Source: Psococerastis gibbosa (taxonomy: Eukaryota > Arthropoda > Insecta > Psocodea > Psocidae). From it: 64,000 nt of DNA. The notes under the pieces are model-generated. The model worked only from the letters and a program-made list of their open reading frames with translations, searched no databases and was not told the origin of the DNA. Location of the stretch: positions 34,085,371 through 34,149,370 of the forward strand of contig OZ020487.1 in the NCBI GenBank assembly GCA_963971405.1, read 5' to 3'. Shown piece by piece: positions 22,913 through 33,443 of the stretch. How positions within the stretch are numbered: the stretch's first letter is position 1; each line of letters begins with the position of its first letter. A program made the position numbers and the translations under genes.

Positions 22913-23690
22913 GTCAATGGCACACTACTTATTAATCGGCAAGGTAGAGACTCGCATTCAAATATCCCATTCCCATCAAATTCTCCAACTCTTCCTTTTC
23001 GTAACTCTATAGATTTCAACGCGAAGCGGGAACGTTGACAGATCCACAGCGAATGCACAATAATTAAAATATCCAATGCAAAACCGTTTCTAAACATTTT
23101 ACATGAGTCTCCATTTAAACTATTAGAATAAAACCCGCGGACAGACGCATATAATAGTATGTGTCTTATCATAAAACAATAGTCAATGGCACACTACTTA
23201 TTAACCGACAAGGTAGAGACTCGCGTTCAAATCTCATTCCCATCCAATTCCCCTAAGCTTCTTTTTTCTAACTCTATAGATTTCAACGCGAAGCGGGAAC
23301 GTTGACAGATCCACAGCGAATGCAATAATTAAAATATCCAATGCAAAACCGTTTCTAAACATTTTACACGACTCTCCATTTAAATTGTTAGAATAAAACC
23401 CGCAGACGGACGCATATAATAGTATGTGTCTTATCATAAAACAATAGTCAATGGCACACTACTTATTAACCGACAAGGTAGAGACTCGCGTTCAAATCCC
23501 ATTCCCACCCAATTCTCCTAATCTTCCTTATTCGAACTCTATCGATTTCAACGCGGAGCAGGAGCGTTGACAGATCCACAGCGAATACACTAATTGAAAT
23601 GTCCCATTCAAATCCATTTCTAAACATTTTACACGAGTCTCCATTTAAACTATTAGAATAAAACCCGCGGACGGACGCATATTAACTCAG
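22913..23690 (+). repeat. Tandem satellite, three ~265-bp units
   Basis: Units start at GTCAATGGCACACTACTTAT at 22913, 23182 and 23447 (spacings 269 and 265 bp). The third unit ends at GACGCATATTAACTC. ORFs on the minus strand recur once per unit and reflect the repeat, not a gene. Confidence 0.9.
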
Positions 23691-24075
23691 GCGGCCAGTT
23701 GAAAATTACTATTATGAGAATCAGTGGGGCAGCACTACATAAAATAGCCAGCGAGTACGGTGCTAAACCGGCGAGTTATAAAATCTCTAATAAAGTAGTC
23801 TATGCGTCCAATTTGAAATGAGTGACAGAACTTCTTATGGAGCAAGTTGTGGTTTTCCAAAAACATTTCAGGAAAACCAGCCAGCAACTGCGTAAACATG
23901 TGTTACACGCTTGACGGAGCCGTAATCTTTTTAACGGATCAATGTTTTCGGGATTCGGGCAATTGAAAATTTCCTCTTGTTCACATGTATTTTGCATCCT
24001 ATTTGAGTTTTATCTCATTTTTCCCCGTGCCTTTTGGTTTGTTTTTCAATATGTACAGAGTTACAGTTTACTAGT

Positions 24076-24270
24076 AGCGGTTTCGGTTTCAGTACCATAA
24101 TATAGCCGTAGTGTGTATCAATTACGAATGTTTTCATGGTTGCTTGCCATTACATTTTTTTTAAATATATTTAATAGCGTTTTCAGTTTCAGTGCCATGC
24201 TATAGGCCTATAGTGTGTGTCAATAAAGAATGGTATCAGGGTTGGTTGTCATTACATTTTTTTTTTTAAA
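24076..24270 (+). repeat. Two-unit ~100-bp tandem duplication
   Basis: AGCGGTTTCGGTTTCAGTAC at 24076 recurs as AGCGTTTTCAGTTTCAGTGC at 24176. Both units continue TAGTGTGT..TCAAT and end CATTACATTTTTTTT. Confidence 0.8.
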
Positions 24271-24282
24271 TCAACAACTACC

Positions 24283-24385
24283 TTCTTCTTCAGCCGGCTG
24301 GCTGGTTGGCAGCAACATTTGTAGCGTCGCACCACATCTCAAATAATTCGAGTTTCTTTAGTTGTTTCTCCTACCTAGCCATATT
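24283..24385 (-). pseudogene. Internally deleted RTE LINE fragment
   Basis: On the minus strand a piece encoding the KKLEAF/RGVR-type segment (CACCACATCTCAAATAATTC on plus, compare 27869-27910) is joined directly to the 3' end (GGCTGGTTGGCAGCAAC, compare 26379-26398). The ~1.4 kb between them in the 26-28 kb copy is missing. Confidence 0.6.
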
Positions 24386-24894
24386 TAATTTAATGTGATC
24401 TAGTTGGATTTATTTGGAATTGCATCCAAGCAGCTGCTGTAACGGTAGGTGATTTAAAAAAAAATTACACTTTTGTAGCAATAGGTGCTTAAAATACAGT
24501 ACACCACTAGTATAATTAATAAACTAAATATATGTTTGGTTTGCGTGCTTGTACCTAGATAATAGAGGCACTCAAATGGCATGATATCGTGAGAAACTCA
24601 GGCAAAATGCTAAATTAGAAATAAAGAAATATGCAAAGAAAATTTTGATTAGGCTACTTCATTAATTTTTATTTCGACTGATTTCCCCCAATACTATACT
24701 GCAATAGGCTAAAGATAAGTCAGTAGATTTCTAAAAAGCATCGTCCCCGCGTTTCTCCTTCCCTCATAAGTGATAACGTATAATATCTCGTATAAGTACA
24801 CTAGAACAAATTTCGCACAAGCGCCGACCCCGCTGCCCCGATTTCAAAAGGCCATGTAGACGACTATAAACTATTGAGCAAGTATCACATTATT
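24386..24894. other. No gene seen
   Basis: Anonymous AT-rich DNA. Confidence 0.4.
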
Positions 24895-25090
24895 ATTTTT
24901 TCCCCACTTTGACTGGCCGCCATCTTGAAATCGTTCATTTTTAGTTAATTGCCATTATCATGAATAAAAATTCTGGCTTTCAGTCCCATTTTATTCTATC
25001 TCTCTACAACCAATTTTAATTATTATATGAATTTTTCTATAGTTCTGATCGGCCAACATCTTGAAATTAAATGGCAGATCATGCATACAT
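24895..25090 (-). repeat. Dispersed repeat family G, copy 2
   Basis: Reverse complement shows AAGATGTTGGCCGATCAGAA, ATAGAATAAAATGGGACTGA and CAAGATGGCGGCCAGTCAAA in the same order as 22330-22510. It is less complete and lacks the CGATTTTGATGAAA block. Confidence 0.6.
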
Positions 25091-26200
25091 CATTGTGAAC
25101 GGAGGGTGGTTTTTTGGCTATGGGGGTCTTGAAATGAAAAGTTATATAGAAATTTTCCGGAAGTCGCCGTCTCATTAGGTACATAAAATCTCCCTAAAAT
25201 TGTCTTTATCTCCACATTGGTCCAATCTTACAATGCATACTGTTATTAAAGAAACATCTGCTGATATATTTTTTAATGCTAAAGCTGATTAAATATAACA
25301 AGCAAATAATATTAAAACTTGGTGGGTTAAACTAATTTTAAATACAGTCTTGGGGCAATAAAAATAAAAAAACTGCCTCTTAAATGTTTTTTAATGCATA
25401 CGATTACAAATTTTAATTACCTAACATAATTATATGACCTGGAGCGTGATTGCCGGCTGCTGTACCTTCTTCCAGTTTCAGCTGTTATCGCTTGCGAAAT
25501 TTCCATCTTCTTCCCTTTTTCTGTTGTAGTACCGACGTATTTAACCTTCTAACATTTACTTGTTCTGTACTAATCGGCGACGTCATTTCTAAATTCAGGA
25601 TCTACTATTGTACAATCGAAATTAGAGGATTTCGGAAAATAACATACTGTATATACTATTCTAGAATGCATGGACAAAATGTGGGCAAATTAAATAGAGG
25701 AAAATTGAATTTGTATTCGTCGGGTATTTGCACATCATAGGCTATTTAGAACGACACTGAAGAAAATCATGTACGCTATTGACTATAGAAAATACTATAG
25801 GTTATGTAACGTATGCACAGTAATAGTATTGTTTCCAAAACGAACTGCTTTGCTTCGCCACTCAACCGGGATCCGAACTTAGTTCCGTCGACTATCATCA
25901 TAATACTAATACTAATAATAATAATAATACTCAAAGTAAATATAAACGAGTATGCCCATGCGCATGTTTTGTACACAAAAAAGATTTCAGCATATTTTAT
26001 TTTTAAATCCATTGATTCTGGAATTGTTAAGGAAATAGCCTACATATATACGACTAGTAGATCGGTACTATAGTATTTAACCTACTTACAATTTTGGTTC
26101 CATTACATATTTACTATGCTTACTTCTTTTTTTGGGTTGCTATGCATTCGAAGCAGTGCCCAAGTTGGTTATCCCGGATGCACTAATGACTAAACTATTA
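25091..26200. other. No gene seen
   Basis: Anonymous AT-rich DNA with a short AAT run near 25915. ORFs at 25450-25740 and 25776-26073 have no recognisable motif. Confidence 0.35.
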
Positions 26201-26349
26201 GGCGCCTATACCATCTGTTATTTGTGCATCAATAATAAGTATCTACCATATTATAACTTAATTTATAATAGATAAGTTAAGTATCTACATAAGTCTCCTT
26301 AAAACAAACCTCTCATCAATTTTTGATGCACATATATGGAATAGCCGCC
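26201..26349. mobile_element. Short foldback element, GGCG termini
   Basis: Ends GGCGCCTATACCATCTGTTA and the inverse GGCGGCTATTCCATATATGT pair imperfectly. The centre shares TATCTACCATATTATAACTT and TAATTTATAATAGATAAG with the larger foldback at 60827-61096. Probable deleted relative; the flanking trinucleotides differ (TTA and ATA). Confidence 0.55.
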
Positions 26350-26356
26350 ATAGGGT

Positions 26357-28347
26357 CTTCTTCTTCAAGTTACAGCAGGATGGCTGGTTGGCAGCAACAT
26401 GTGACTTCGATGCCTCCACTCCCCTCGATCCTGGCACGCTCCACGTATGTCTTGGCCTCTACATCCTCCATAACTTGCTGCAGACACTCGTTTCTTGGGC
26501 GCCCAGGTCGGTTGACGCCTTCTATTGTTCCCTCTATGATGCAGCTTACTAAGTTTTCGTGTCTGAGCAAATGGCCAATCCAGTGAGCTCTTCTTTTCTT
26601 TAGACTGCCCATTACTTGCTCGGTCCCTCAGGGCTCAATTTTAGGTCCAATTCTTTTTATAATTTATTTGAATGGGCTCTGTGATCACAAATTTGGAGGT
26701 AGAGTCGTTGCCTTTGCGGATGACACGGTTCTACTGTACTCAGGGGACTCTTGGGCGGAGGTGGAGGGGCAGGCAACTGAGGACCTACAAAAACTTTATG
26801 CGTGGTTCCAATTTCATGGGTTATCGATAAATATCTCAAAAACTGGCTTTCTGCCGTTTCATCTGACCCGAGATGAACAAGTAAAGAGTCTAAACATTTG
26901 CTGCCATACTCCAGACTGTATGCTACCAAATTGCGTGGGTGGTTGCCCAGAAATAAGTAAACTTGAATTTGCCAAATACCTCGGTGTTTGGCACGACTCA
27001 AATGTCAAATAGCACACTCATTTAAAAGAGCTTAACAAATTCGGTCGTCTTTTTCTTCGTCAATTATTTTTCCTCAGAAATGCTTGTCCTCAGGAAACCC
27101 TGCTTCTCCTCTACCGCTCCTTATTCGAATCAAGGGCGGCTTATGGGATCTCGGTATGGGGAGGGACCTATCTCACACACCTACAGCCTCTTTTTGTGAC
27201 TCAAAAGTACATTTTGCGTACCATAGCCAAAAAACCCAGGTTCTTCTCTTCATGGCTCTTATTCTCCGAATTCAAATTACTTCCTCTTCGGCACTTGTAC
27301 ATCTATAATTTGCTTAAATTATATTTTAAATCATGTGAAAATCTCCCTATCCGAATCCCTATAGCACATTCATTAAGAAGAGCAGAGCGTTTCCTGGTGC
27401 CCTTTTCCTGTGGTGGAAAACTTTCGGAAATCTCCGAACTATTTGGTTCCGAGGTTGCTTAACGCTCTGCCCTTCTTTTTTGACCTCGACATGAAGCCCA
27501 AAACTTTCGCCAGTCAACTTGGGGTCTGGCTGTGTGCAGTAGAAAACGTTGAGTTCCTCCTGTCCTCATAAATCCTTTATTTATTTATTTATTTAATGAA
27601 AAATACGTAATTCAATTAATTTATTATGTGATGCAGTGTTTTATTTATTTCTATTTTAATTTTTAATTTTTGAGTGATAATGTACGTTGATTCTCTTTCA
27701 GCTATGTAGCTGTTGTGGCTACTGCTGATCTGTGTAATGTAAAATTGTTTTCAATACACATATTATTATTATTATTATTATTATTTTCCTTATCGATGCA
27801 AGGAGAGTTTTTGTTTCGCTTAGGTACTCTGGTTAGAATATCCTCATTTGTAACATGGGCTTGCCAAGGTAGCACCACATCTCAAATGCTTCGAGTTTCT
27901 TTATTTGTTTCTCACTTATGCACCACGTTTCACATCCGTACAGAGCAACACTCCAAACCAGAGCCTTTTTCTTAGTTTTTTTTTTTTTTCTTTCTTAGTA
28001 CAAGGCTTATGTTGTTCGACTCAAAAATTTTAGATTTTTTGTTGAAAGCCACTTTCGCTTGGTGCGCTCTACACTCTATCTCTTGGTTGGACCGACCATC
28101 AGAGATAATTTTGCTTCCAAGGTATGTGAACGATCTGATTTTGTTAATGGGAGTGCCAGTTAAATGTATATTTGTGCTCTTGTTCGGGTCAATACTTACT
28201 ACCATCACTTTGGTTTTTGCCTTGTTAATTTTCATGATGTAAGCTTGTAGTACATCTTCCATGGCATTTAGAGCTTCTGTCAGATCTTCTTCGCTTTCTG
28301 CCAGCATAGCAATGTCGTCTGCATACCTGACCATATCTATTTTTCCC
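26357..28347 (-). pseudogene. RTE-like LINE, reverse transcriptase and C-terminus, split by an insertion
   Basis: On the minus strand, 28340-27972 encodes the second half of a reverse transcriptase: VRYADDIAMLAES carries the YADD catalytic motif, then INKAKTKVM and FTYLGSKI. A frame running from ~27966 gives the thumb-side region (VWSVALYGCETW, KKLEAFEMWCY, HVTNEDILTRV). The same protein resumes at 26612-26370 with KKRRAHWIGHLLRHENLV and RPGRPRNECLQQVMEDVEAK, the usual C-terminal end of RTE-type elements. Between ~27775 and 26613 a different LINE lies in the opposite orientation. The 5' part (endonuclease, fingers) is missing. Frame breaks near the A/T run at 27975 and the insertion make it dead. 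The same family supplied the 3' ends in the 14.7-kb array, 24283-24385 and 57466-57715. Family placement (RTE-like) is from motif memory, not phylogeny. Confidence 0.8.
26613..27775 (+). pseudogene. Second LINE nested in the RTE relic: RT palm to C-terminus
   Basis: The frame opens with VPQGSILGPILFIIYLNGL (RT motif around PQG) and FADDTVLLYS (catalytic FADD), then LSINISKTGF and LEFAKYLGVW. A TAG at 27010-27012 interrupts it, after which the same frame continues (LLLLYRSLFESRAAYGISVW, QKYILRTIAKKPRF) to about 27410. A frameshift there moves to the frame with VPRLLNALPFFFD and ASQLGVWL, ending at the TAA of 27570-27572. A ~200-bp 3' region ends in an (ATT)n tail near 27770. The layout (RT then a C-terminal VPR-N-LP block, no RNase H) is like Jockey/CR1-type elements. 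It is 5'-truncated just upstream of the PQG motif. It encoded target-primed reverse transcription but is inactive here. Clear target duplications were not found. Confidence 0.75.
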
Positions 28348-29439
28348 CGAGCCTTAGGGTCAAGCGAGCCAATTGGCTATTTTCGATTCCAGTGCGTTGC
28401 TAGGGAATTTGATGCCGGAGACTGGGGGATATTAAGAAAGGAATTTGTTCTCTCAGAGTCTGTTTATAGCAGACGGTTGCGGGAGCCGGCCTGGCGTAAA
28501 ATAAACACAGGATAAGCTGTCTTTACGTGTATACAGTGGATAAAGTGTTTCCTTTTTATAAACCTGGTGATACTTATTTCAAAATAGGCTACGTTCTACG
28601 TAAATAAACAAACTGCAAGCATCTCTTATATTTTATTTTACGCTTGTTATAAACGGGCCCTTAGTTAAGTATGAGGTATAAGGCATGTATAAAGGCAGCC
28701 AGGGGCATTTTTGGACCGACGGACTTCTTCTTCATAGAATGCCCCACAGAAGGCCACAGAGTGCCCTAGTAGTGGTTGCTTATTTAGTGGCGGCAACTAT
28801 TCCTCATGCTATACTGTGGCTTATTCTAGACAAACCTACACCACCAGACTTGCCTCCACACCCTCCGATTATGCAGCTGCTTAATTGGACACTGCTTACT
28901 GGTTATATTGGCAGCTATAGCAACCATATCTGCTGGCCTTTTTCTTATCCGCCACCTGCAGCTAAGCCCTAGTGGAATTAATATATATATTGAGATATTA
29001 TATTGAGATTGCCAAAAATGGGAGAACCCCCATAAAATGTAAGAATACACACACTAAGTGCCTAAATCTAAAAAACTGCTCAAGTTTGAAGGCTGCAGGC
29101 GGCTATAAAGACAAACCATCTAAACTGTTTCCTCCGTGTTCCACAAAACCCAATTCCCATCGTAAATGCAGATTATATTTTTCCAATAAAGGTTACACTG
29201 GAGGGAAGATTTAGGGGCTTTTCCAGATTGCATATGGCGGAGTCGGGTAAATTGAATTCAGCTGTCTATTGAATGATGTCCCTTCCATATGCGCGGCTTG
29301 TAGCTGACCACAAACTACAATACAACCGTATACACCACTTATTAGGCAATTTTTCATTTATGTTATATTATATAACGAGGGTTCAGAGACTCGAAAGGGC
29401 CAAAATTCACCTACATTGAAAATAAGGACATCATGAAAA
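28348..29439. other. No gene seen
   Basis: No motif recognised in the ORFs at 28685-28972, 28826-29050 or 28972-29214. Confidence 0.35.
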
Positions 29440-29895
29440 AAATCAACATATTGACCAAGTACTTTCACAAAAATGTATTACTCAAAATGCCTAAAACCCC
29501 AATATTTCAGACCGATTTTTTCAAAAAATTTCTTCGGGGGAGACCCCCGGCCTCCCCTCAGTGGTATTTTTATTCATCTGTAAAATCGCAACTGTACTGC
29601 TTGCAAAATGCGTAAACCTTCCCTAATTTGGGCATATTCATCTATTTTTTCTCCGGGTGAGACCCCTGGGCCCCCCTTTCTCCGAAATAGAAAATTCGTA
29701 AAACCTCACTAATTTCGGCCCAATTATCACTTTTATTTCTCCAGGGGTGACCCCCGGGCTGCCCTTTCTCCAGGGTATATATGCGTAAAACCTCACTAAT
29801 TTGGGCCCATTTATCGATTTTTTTTATCCGGGGGAACAAGGTCTTGGGGTCCTAAAGCCCCCCTCCCCAGAAAATTTGGGAATTTACGCCAATGC
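29440..29895 (-). mobile_element. Inverted copy of the CATTGGCGTAAAT element with internal expansion
   Basis: The right end (GGGAATTTACGCCAATG) and neighbouring GGTCTTGGGGTCCTAAAG are the reverse complement of the left end of 4842-5152. CAAGTACTTTCACAAAAATG matches its interior. Between them a ~85-bp unit with CGTAAAACCTCACTAATTT and a G/C-rich GGG..ACCCC..GG block is repeated about three times (near 29605, 29695, 29780). The far end is not cleanly defined. Confidence 0.6.
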
Positions 29896-29934
29896 AACAG
29901 TCATCTTACAAACGGTATATACAATATATGCGAT

Positions 29935-30263
29935 GCATACTTTTTGTCCGTGGACCACTAGATTATTAAATATGATTTTCCGAGGACCACCATATGGCTG
30001 TGACAGGAAAATCGTCAAATTCTAGGGCCAAGATCAAGTGGTTTGGGGGTACAATTAGGTTACGTGCTAATATTTGATTAAATGTTTAGGACTGGTATCG
30101 GTTGGATTTATAGTTCAGTGCCAAGACTTACTGTATTTTACTTCAATTCATTTCCAGTATCTCAGCTGTTTTATTTTCTTATTTCTTACTTTGGTCCGTG
30201 GACCACCTGATATATGCCCGTGGACCACCGGTGGTCCATGGACCACAATTTGGGAACCACTGC
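29935..30263 (-). mobile_element. hAT-like relic with repeated CCGTGGACCAC
   Basis: Reading the minus strand from 30263 gives CAGTGGTTCCCAAATTGTGG then TCCATGGACCACCGGTGGTC. CAGTGGTTCCCAA is a terminus known from hAT-type elements. GTCCGTGGACCAC recurs at 29947 and 30194. The second terminus is not preserved. Confidence 0.45.
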
Positions 30264-30854
30264 ACTTGGGCATTCAGTCTCAGTCAACTTACGGTGATTT
30301 CTTTTACTGAGACGAATTACGCAAAACAGCGTAATTTTGCTATAGATATTTAAACGTTTACGAAACCTGTTGGAATTCCGTTGATGGTGCATGTCAGACA
30401 AAACTAACTTTTCTGTAAGCCTAGCTAGTGTAAGGTTCACTTTTTGAACCAAATCTACAGTGTAGGTAGGTATTAGGGTGGGGATTAACCCATGTAAATA
30501 GTATTATGGTAAAACGCACCGCTTACTATTTGAATGTAGAGCAGAAACGCTCTCTAAAAGTGAGGATGTAATTAGAAGCCACCCGCCTCCGCCCCCTTGA
30601 TGGTTCACCTTGTAATTAATTTTATTTCGGGGAACATTTGCCAAGTTCAGAATTAATTCGTTGCTAAGCTTAGTACAAGGAAGTTATTTTAAATGTAATA
30701 CATACAGCCTAGGCACTTTCAGATTGCAATAATTTTGCTGAATGAAATGAGTTTTATGATTAGCATCCCTGTTTATATATATATTGCCCAATAGTTAGGA
30801 CTCTCTACCAGAATAAAGACATTAGTGTTTGTATGTTGAGACTAATACGAGAGA
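30264..30854. other. No gene seen
   Basis: Anonymous DNA. Confidence 0.4.
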
Positions 30855-30945
30855 GAAAGAAAGAAAGAAAATTGTCTTTATTTTCCATGTGGGCGAATTT
30901 TGGCTCTTTCGGCCCACTCTCACAATTAACCCAGAGAGAACATTC
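30855..30945 (+). repeat. Dispersed repeat family F, copy 3
   Basis: AAAGAAAATTGTCTTTATTT, CCATGTGGGCGAATTTTGG, CTCTTTCGGCCCACTCTCAC and AATTAACCCA in the family order. Confidence 0.75.
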
Positions 30946-31018
30946 GCTCCCAACAAAAATGCCTGGGGTAACCTGCCACGACTTTTTAATGGCTTCTAAT
31001 AATATACAGACTGTCTAA

Positions 31019-32180
31019 GGACTATCCAATGCCGTAACAAGCTCGCTAACCTCATAAAACTCGGGTGGATTATTACACTGCAATGGATCCCAAGCCATGT
31101 GGGTGTAGAAGGGAACGAGAAAGCCGACGAACTGGCCAAAAACGGCACAACCTTCCAGCAACCACCAGCTGAGCTCAATCCTACTCCTCTGCTAAATCCG
31201 CCATCAGGCAGTGTGGTTTTCTGCGATAACTCAGTAAATAAAAATAAGTACCTAACTCACAACAGGGGCGTATCCCAATAAGCTAATAACTAGGAACTCC
31301 AAATTACGCTCCTGAAGGTTGAGGTACCTATGAAATGAGAGCGGACTGTATGAAAATAATATGATTATGTAATATAAGGAATAAAAGAATAAGCCTACTG
31401 TACTCTGCTTACTCGGTGGTGAAGGTACAGTAGTAGTACAGTAGGTAGACCTATTAAAATGTGTATTGTTTAGTGTGGTGCTGTAAGGTGTCTGGGTGTA
31501 AGTATTTTAAGCGAATAGGCTACGCTACTTATCTACTGTGGAGTCCTTGGCTTGCAGAGTATCTAAACGAATCACAGCAGGGGCGAGAACAATAAACACT
31601 GTATGATATACAAAATAACAAAACACGAATGACACTACAACCACAACTAGACTAATTAAATTCAATAAACAATAGGCAAATAAATGCGGAACCTATTGGA
31701 GTCGATGCGAAATTAAGACTAACTGTAAAAGTGTAAAATGCGGGGATGAGTACCCAGCCGTTATTAGGGGTACCTGCGACAACAACCCGCAACTATGTTT
31801 AGCCTGTGAAATGCGTGGCATTCACGGACAGGCAGAATATAAAAGCGTGGAGGCAGAACACTGAAGCCAGTGCAGGAAAGACCTGGTCGAAGCTAATCAA
31901 AAATCAAATTCCACGCAGTCTACCCAGGTCCATCGTGTTGCGGCGTTCATGACCACGACGGGTCATGACTACCTCGCTGCTCACCTCAACCGCATTGGAG
32001 TCCGCAATTCTTGCGCTTGGTACATAGGTGGACACCGCCGGATAGACGCTGAACACCTCGCGTCGTGTCCGGCGATCGACCACACTCCGACAATTGAAGA
32101 CGAGTTGGGAAAGATCGCACGCCGCTACTGGTCAGCGCGTCATCAAGTGGCCGACATGCCAAGGGTGGGCGTTGGCTAGT
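31019..32180 (+). pseudogene. RNase H LINE relic, end of ORF2 in two blocks
   Basis: Block 1 (about 31019-31210) encodes the end of an RNase H domain, with LQWIPSHVGVEGNEKADELA matching the H-x-G..GNE-AD signature of that fold, followed by a proline-rich linker. Block 2 (about 31862-32180) continues with GKTWSKLIKNQIP, then after a frameshift TGHDYLAAHLNRIGV and AEHLASCPA, the usual tail of RNase H-bearing LINEs, ending at the TAG of 32177-32179. The ~650 bp between the blocks has no LINE sequence that I can read and starts near a hAT-like CAGGGGCGTATCCC (31263), so a secondary insertion is possible. In block 2 the zinc-finger cysteines expected after NRIGV are mostly lost (CAWYIGGH). The gene is a pseudogene, of a different family from the 44-kb LINE. 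Confidence 0.65.
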
Positions 32181-32657
32181 AAGTTAGTACTTTTTAATGG
32201 CTGGTCAGAGGAGACGTACAGGGGACACCTGAAATTTAAAAATATATTTTTGGTGGGAAGCGAATGCCCCATCACTTCTATCGTATGTACAGGTAGAACT
32301 ATATCCATACTCCCTCAAGGGCAGGTAAGGAATAATCCAGTTGGTTGAAAAGTAGCGATTCGAGGCTCGCCATGTAAATGAAAAATGTACCCCCTGGCCT
32401 AAGTCCATCCAACCTGAATGGGTGCCTTACCTTCATCGGTAAGGGATAAACGCAGTTGCCGGGTAGGTTGCGGACTAAAAATCATAAATATTGCCGTTGT
32501 TAAGAGACAGGATTCTCTTCCAGTTCTCAGGTTTAGACCCTCACCCTCGCGCTTTTTTTTTCATTCTCTCGGGGGCTGTTGCAAGTAAGCAATTAATATT
32601 CATATCAACAAACACACTAACTGCTCAGGGCAACGATTCAATTCTATTTAATTGCAC
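32181..32657. other. No gene seen
   Basis: Anonymous DNA up to the LTR element's target duplication. Confidence 0.4.
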
Positions 32658-32661
32658 CCCT
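32658..32661 (+). repeat. Target site duplication CCCT (left)
   Basis: CCCT directly precedes the 5' LTR and is repeated at 35947-35950 directly after the 3' LTR. A 4-bp duplication fits gypsy-type integrases. Confidence 0.8.
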
Positions 32662-33423
32662 TGTGACGTCAGTATCTGTCACAGTAGGTTTTTTCCGGGT
32701 CGGTTTGCAAACCTTGGCAAGGTCTGCAAACATGATCTGGCTTGTGCATTTTGTCGCATCACTTCGGGTGTCGGTTGATGCATGTAGAACTTCAGGCTGT
32801 GTACCGTAGATGTCTAGGCCGCTTATGCTTATACATGGGCGAGACCGGCTTCTTACGGTGTACAGTCTGATTAATCTCTAACGGTCATCCGGAGGTGATA
32901 AAAAGGCAGCGACTGACAGTTACTGCGTCCAGTCTCATCCAACTTTTACCGTAAACGTTCTTTTATTTTTGACATATTATGTATTTGATTCTTGACTCGC
33001 CAAAGTCACTTATTTAGAAGTAGCCTACTCCAAATTGTGAAAGTGTATAAAGTGATTATCTGAAATAAGTGTGAGTGAACTCCAATAATGAACTGCATGT
33101 AAACGTCGTAATGGGGTGGTGAGCGAGGGCTCCCCCCCCCCCAATCATGCTGATCCAGTACTCAGAGCTGAGCGCATCGGGCCATTGCCCCTCGCGCCCC
33201 TTTCGACGGTTACCAGGGACCTCTACACTGTCAATCCAGCCGAGTTACCAAACTGGCACAAGTGCGTGATATCCCACTTATAGAGTAAGTCCGCTATATG
33301 TGAATAATATAATGTACAACCATGTTTACCTACGATATTTCTTATTAATTAGCAGAATGACCTACCCGTAGCTAGTCGGATGCTTGAGGAGATTTTAGAG
33401 TCAGTTCAAGAGAAATCTCCACA
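32662..33423 (+). repeat. 5' LTR
   Basis: Begins TGTGACGTCAG and ends AGAAATCTCCACA. A TATA-like GATAAAAAGG (32897-32906) lies ~27 bp ahead of an arthropod-initiator-like CAGTCTCAT, a plausible RNA polymerase II start. The very first bases include the palindrome TGACGTCA, a CREB/ATF-type site. Confidence 0.92.
32897..32906 (+). promoter_or_regulatory. Putative TATA element of the LTR promoter
   Basis: GATAAAAAGG, followed by CCAGTCTCAT at 32929-32938. The spacing suits a TATA plus initiator core promoter. The arrangement is present in all three LTR copies in the window, with one substitution (GCAGTCTCAT) in the solo LTR. Inference only. Confidence 0.4.
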
Positions 33424-33430
33424 AGAAAAA

Positions 33431-33443
33431 TGGCGCCCAACGT
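33431..33443 (+). other. Primer binding site, tRNA-Lys type
   Basis: TGGCGCCCAACGT, 7 bp downstream of the 5' LTR, matches the first 13 bases of the well-known primer site complementary to the 3' end of tRNA-Lys (TGGCGCCCAACGTGGGGC). The match stops there. Confidence 0.75.

Noticed and set aside
22897-23437. Two similar minus-strand ORFs that looked like a small gene pair
   Set aside because: They are periodic with the ~265-bp satellite and differ by frame-breaking changes.
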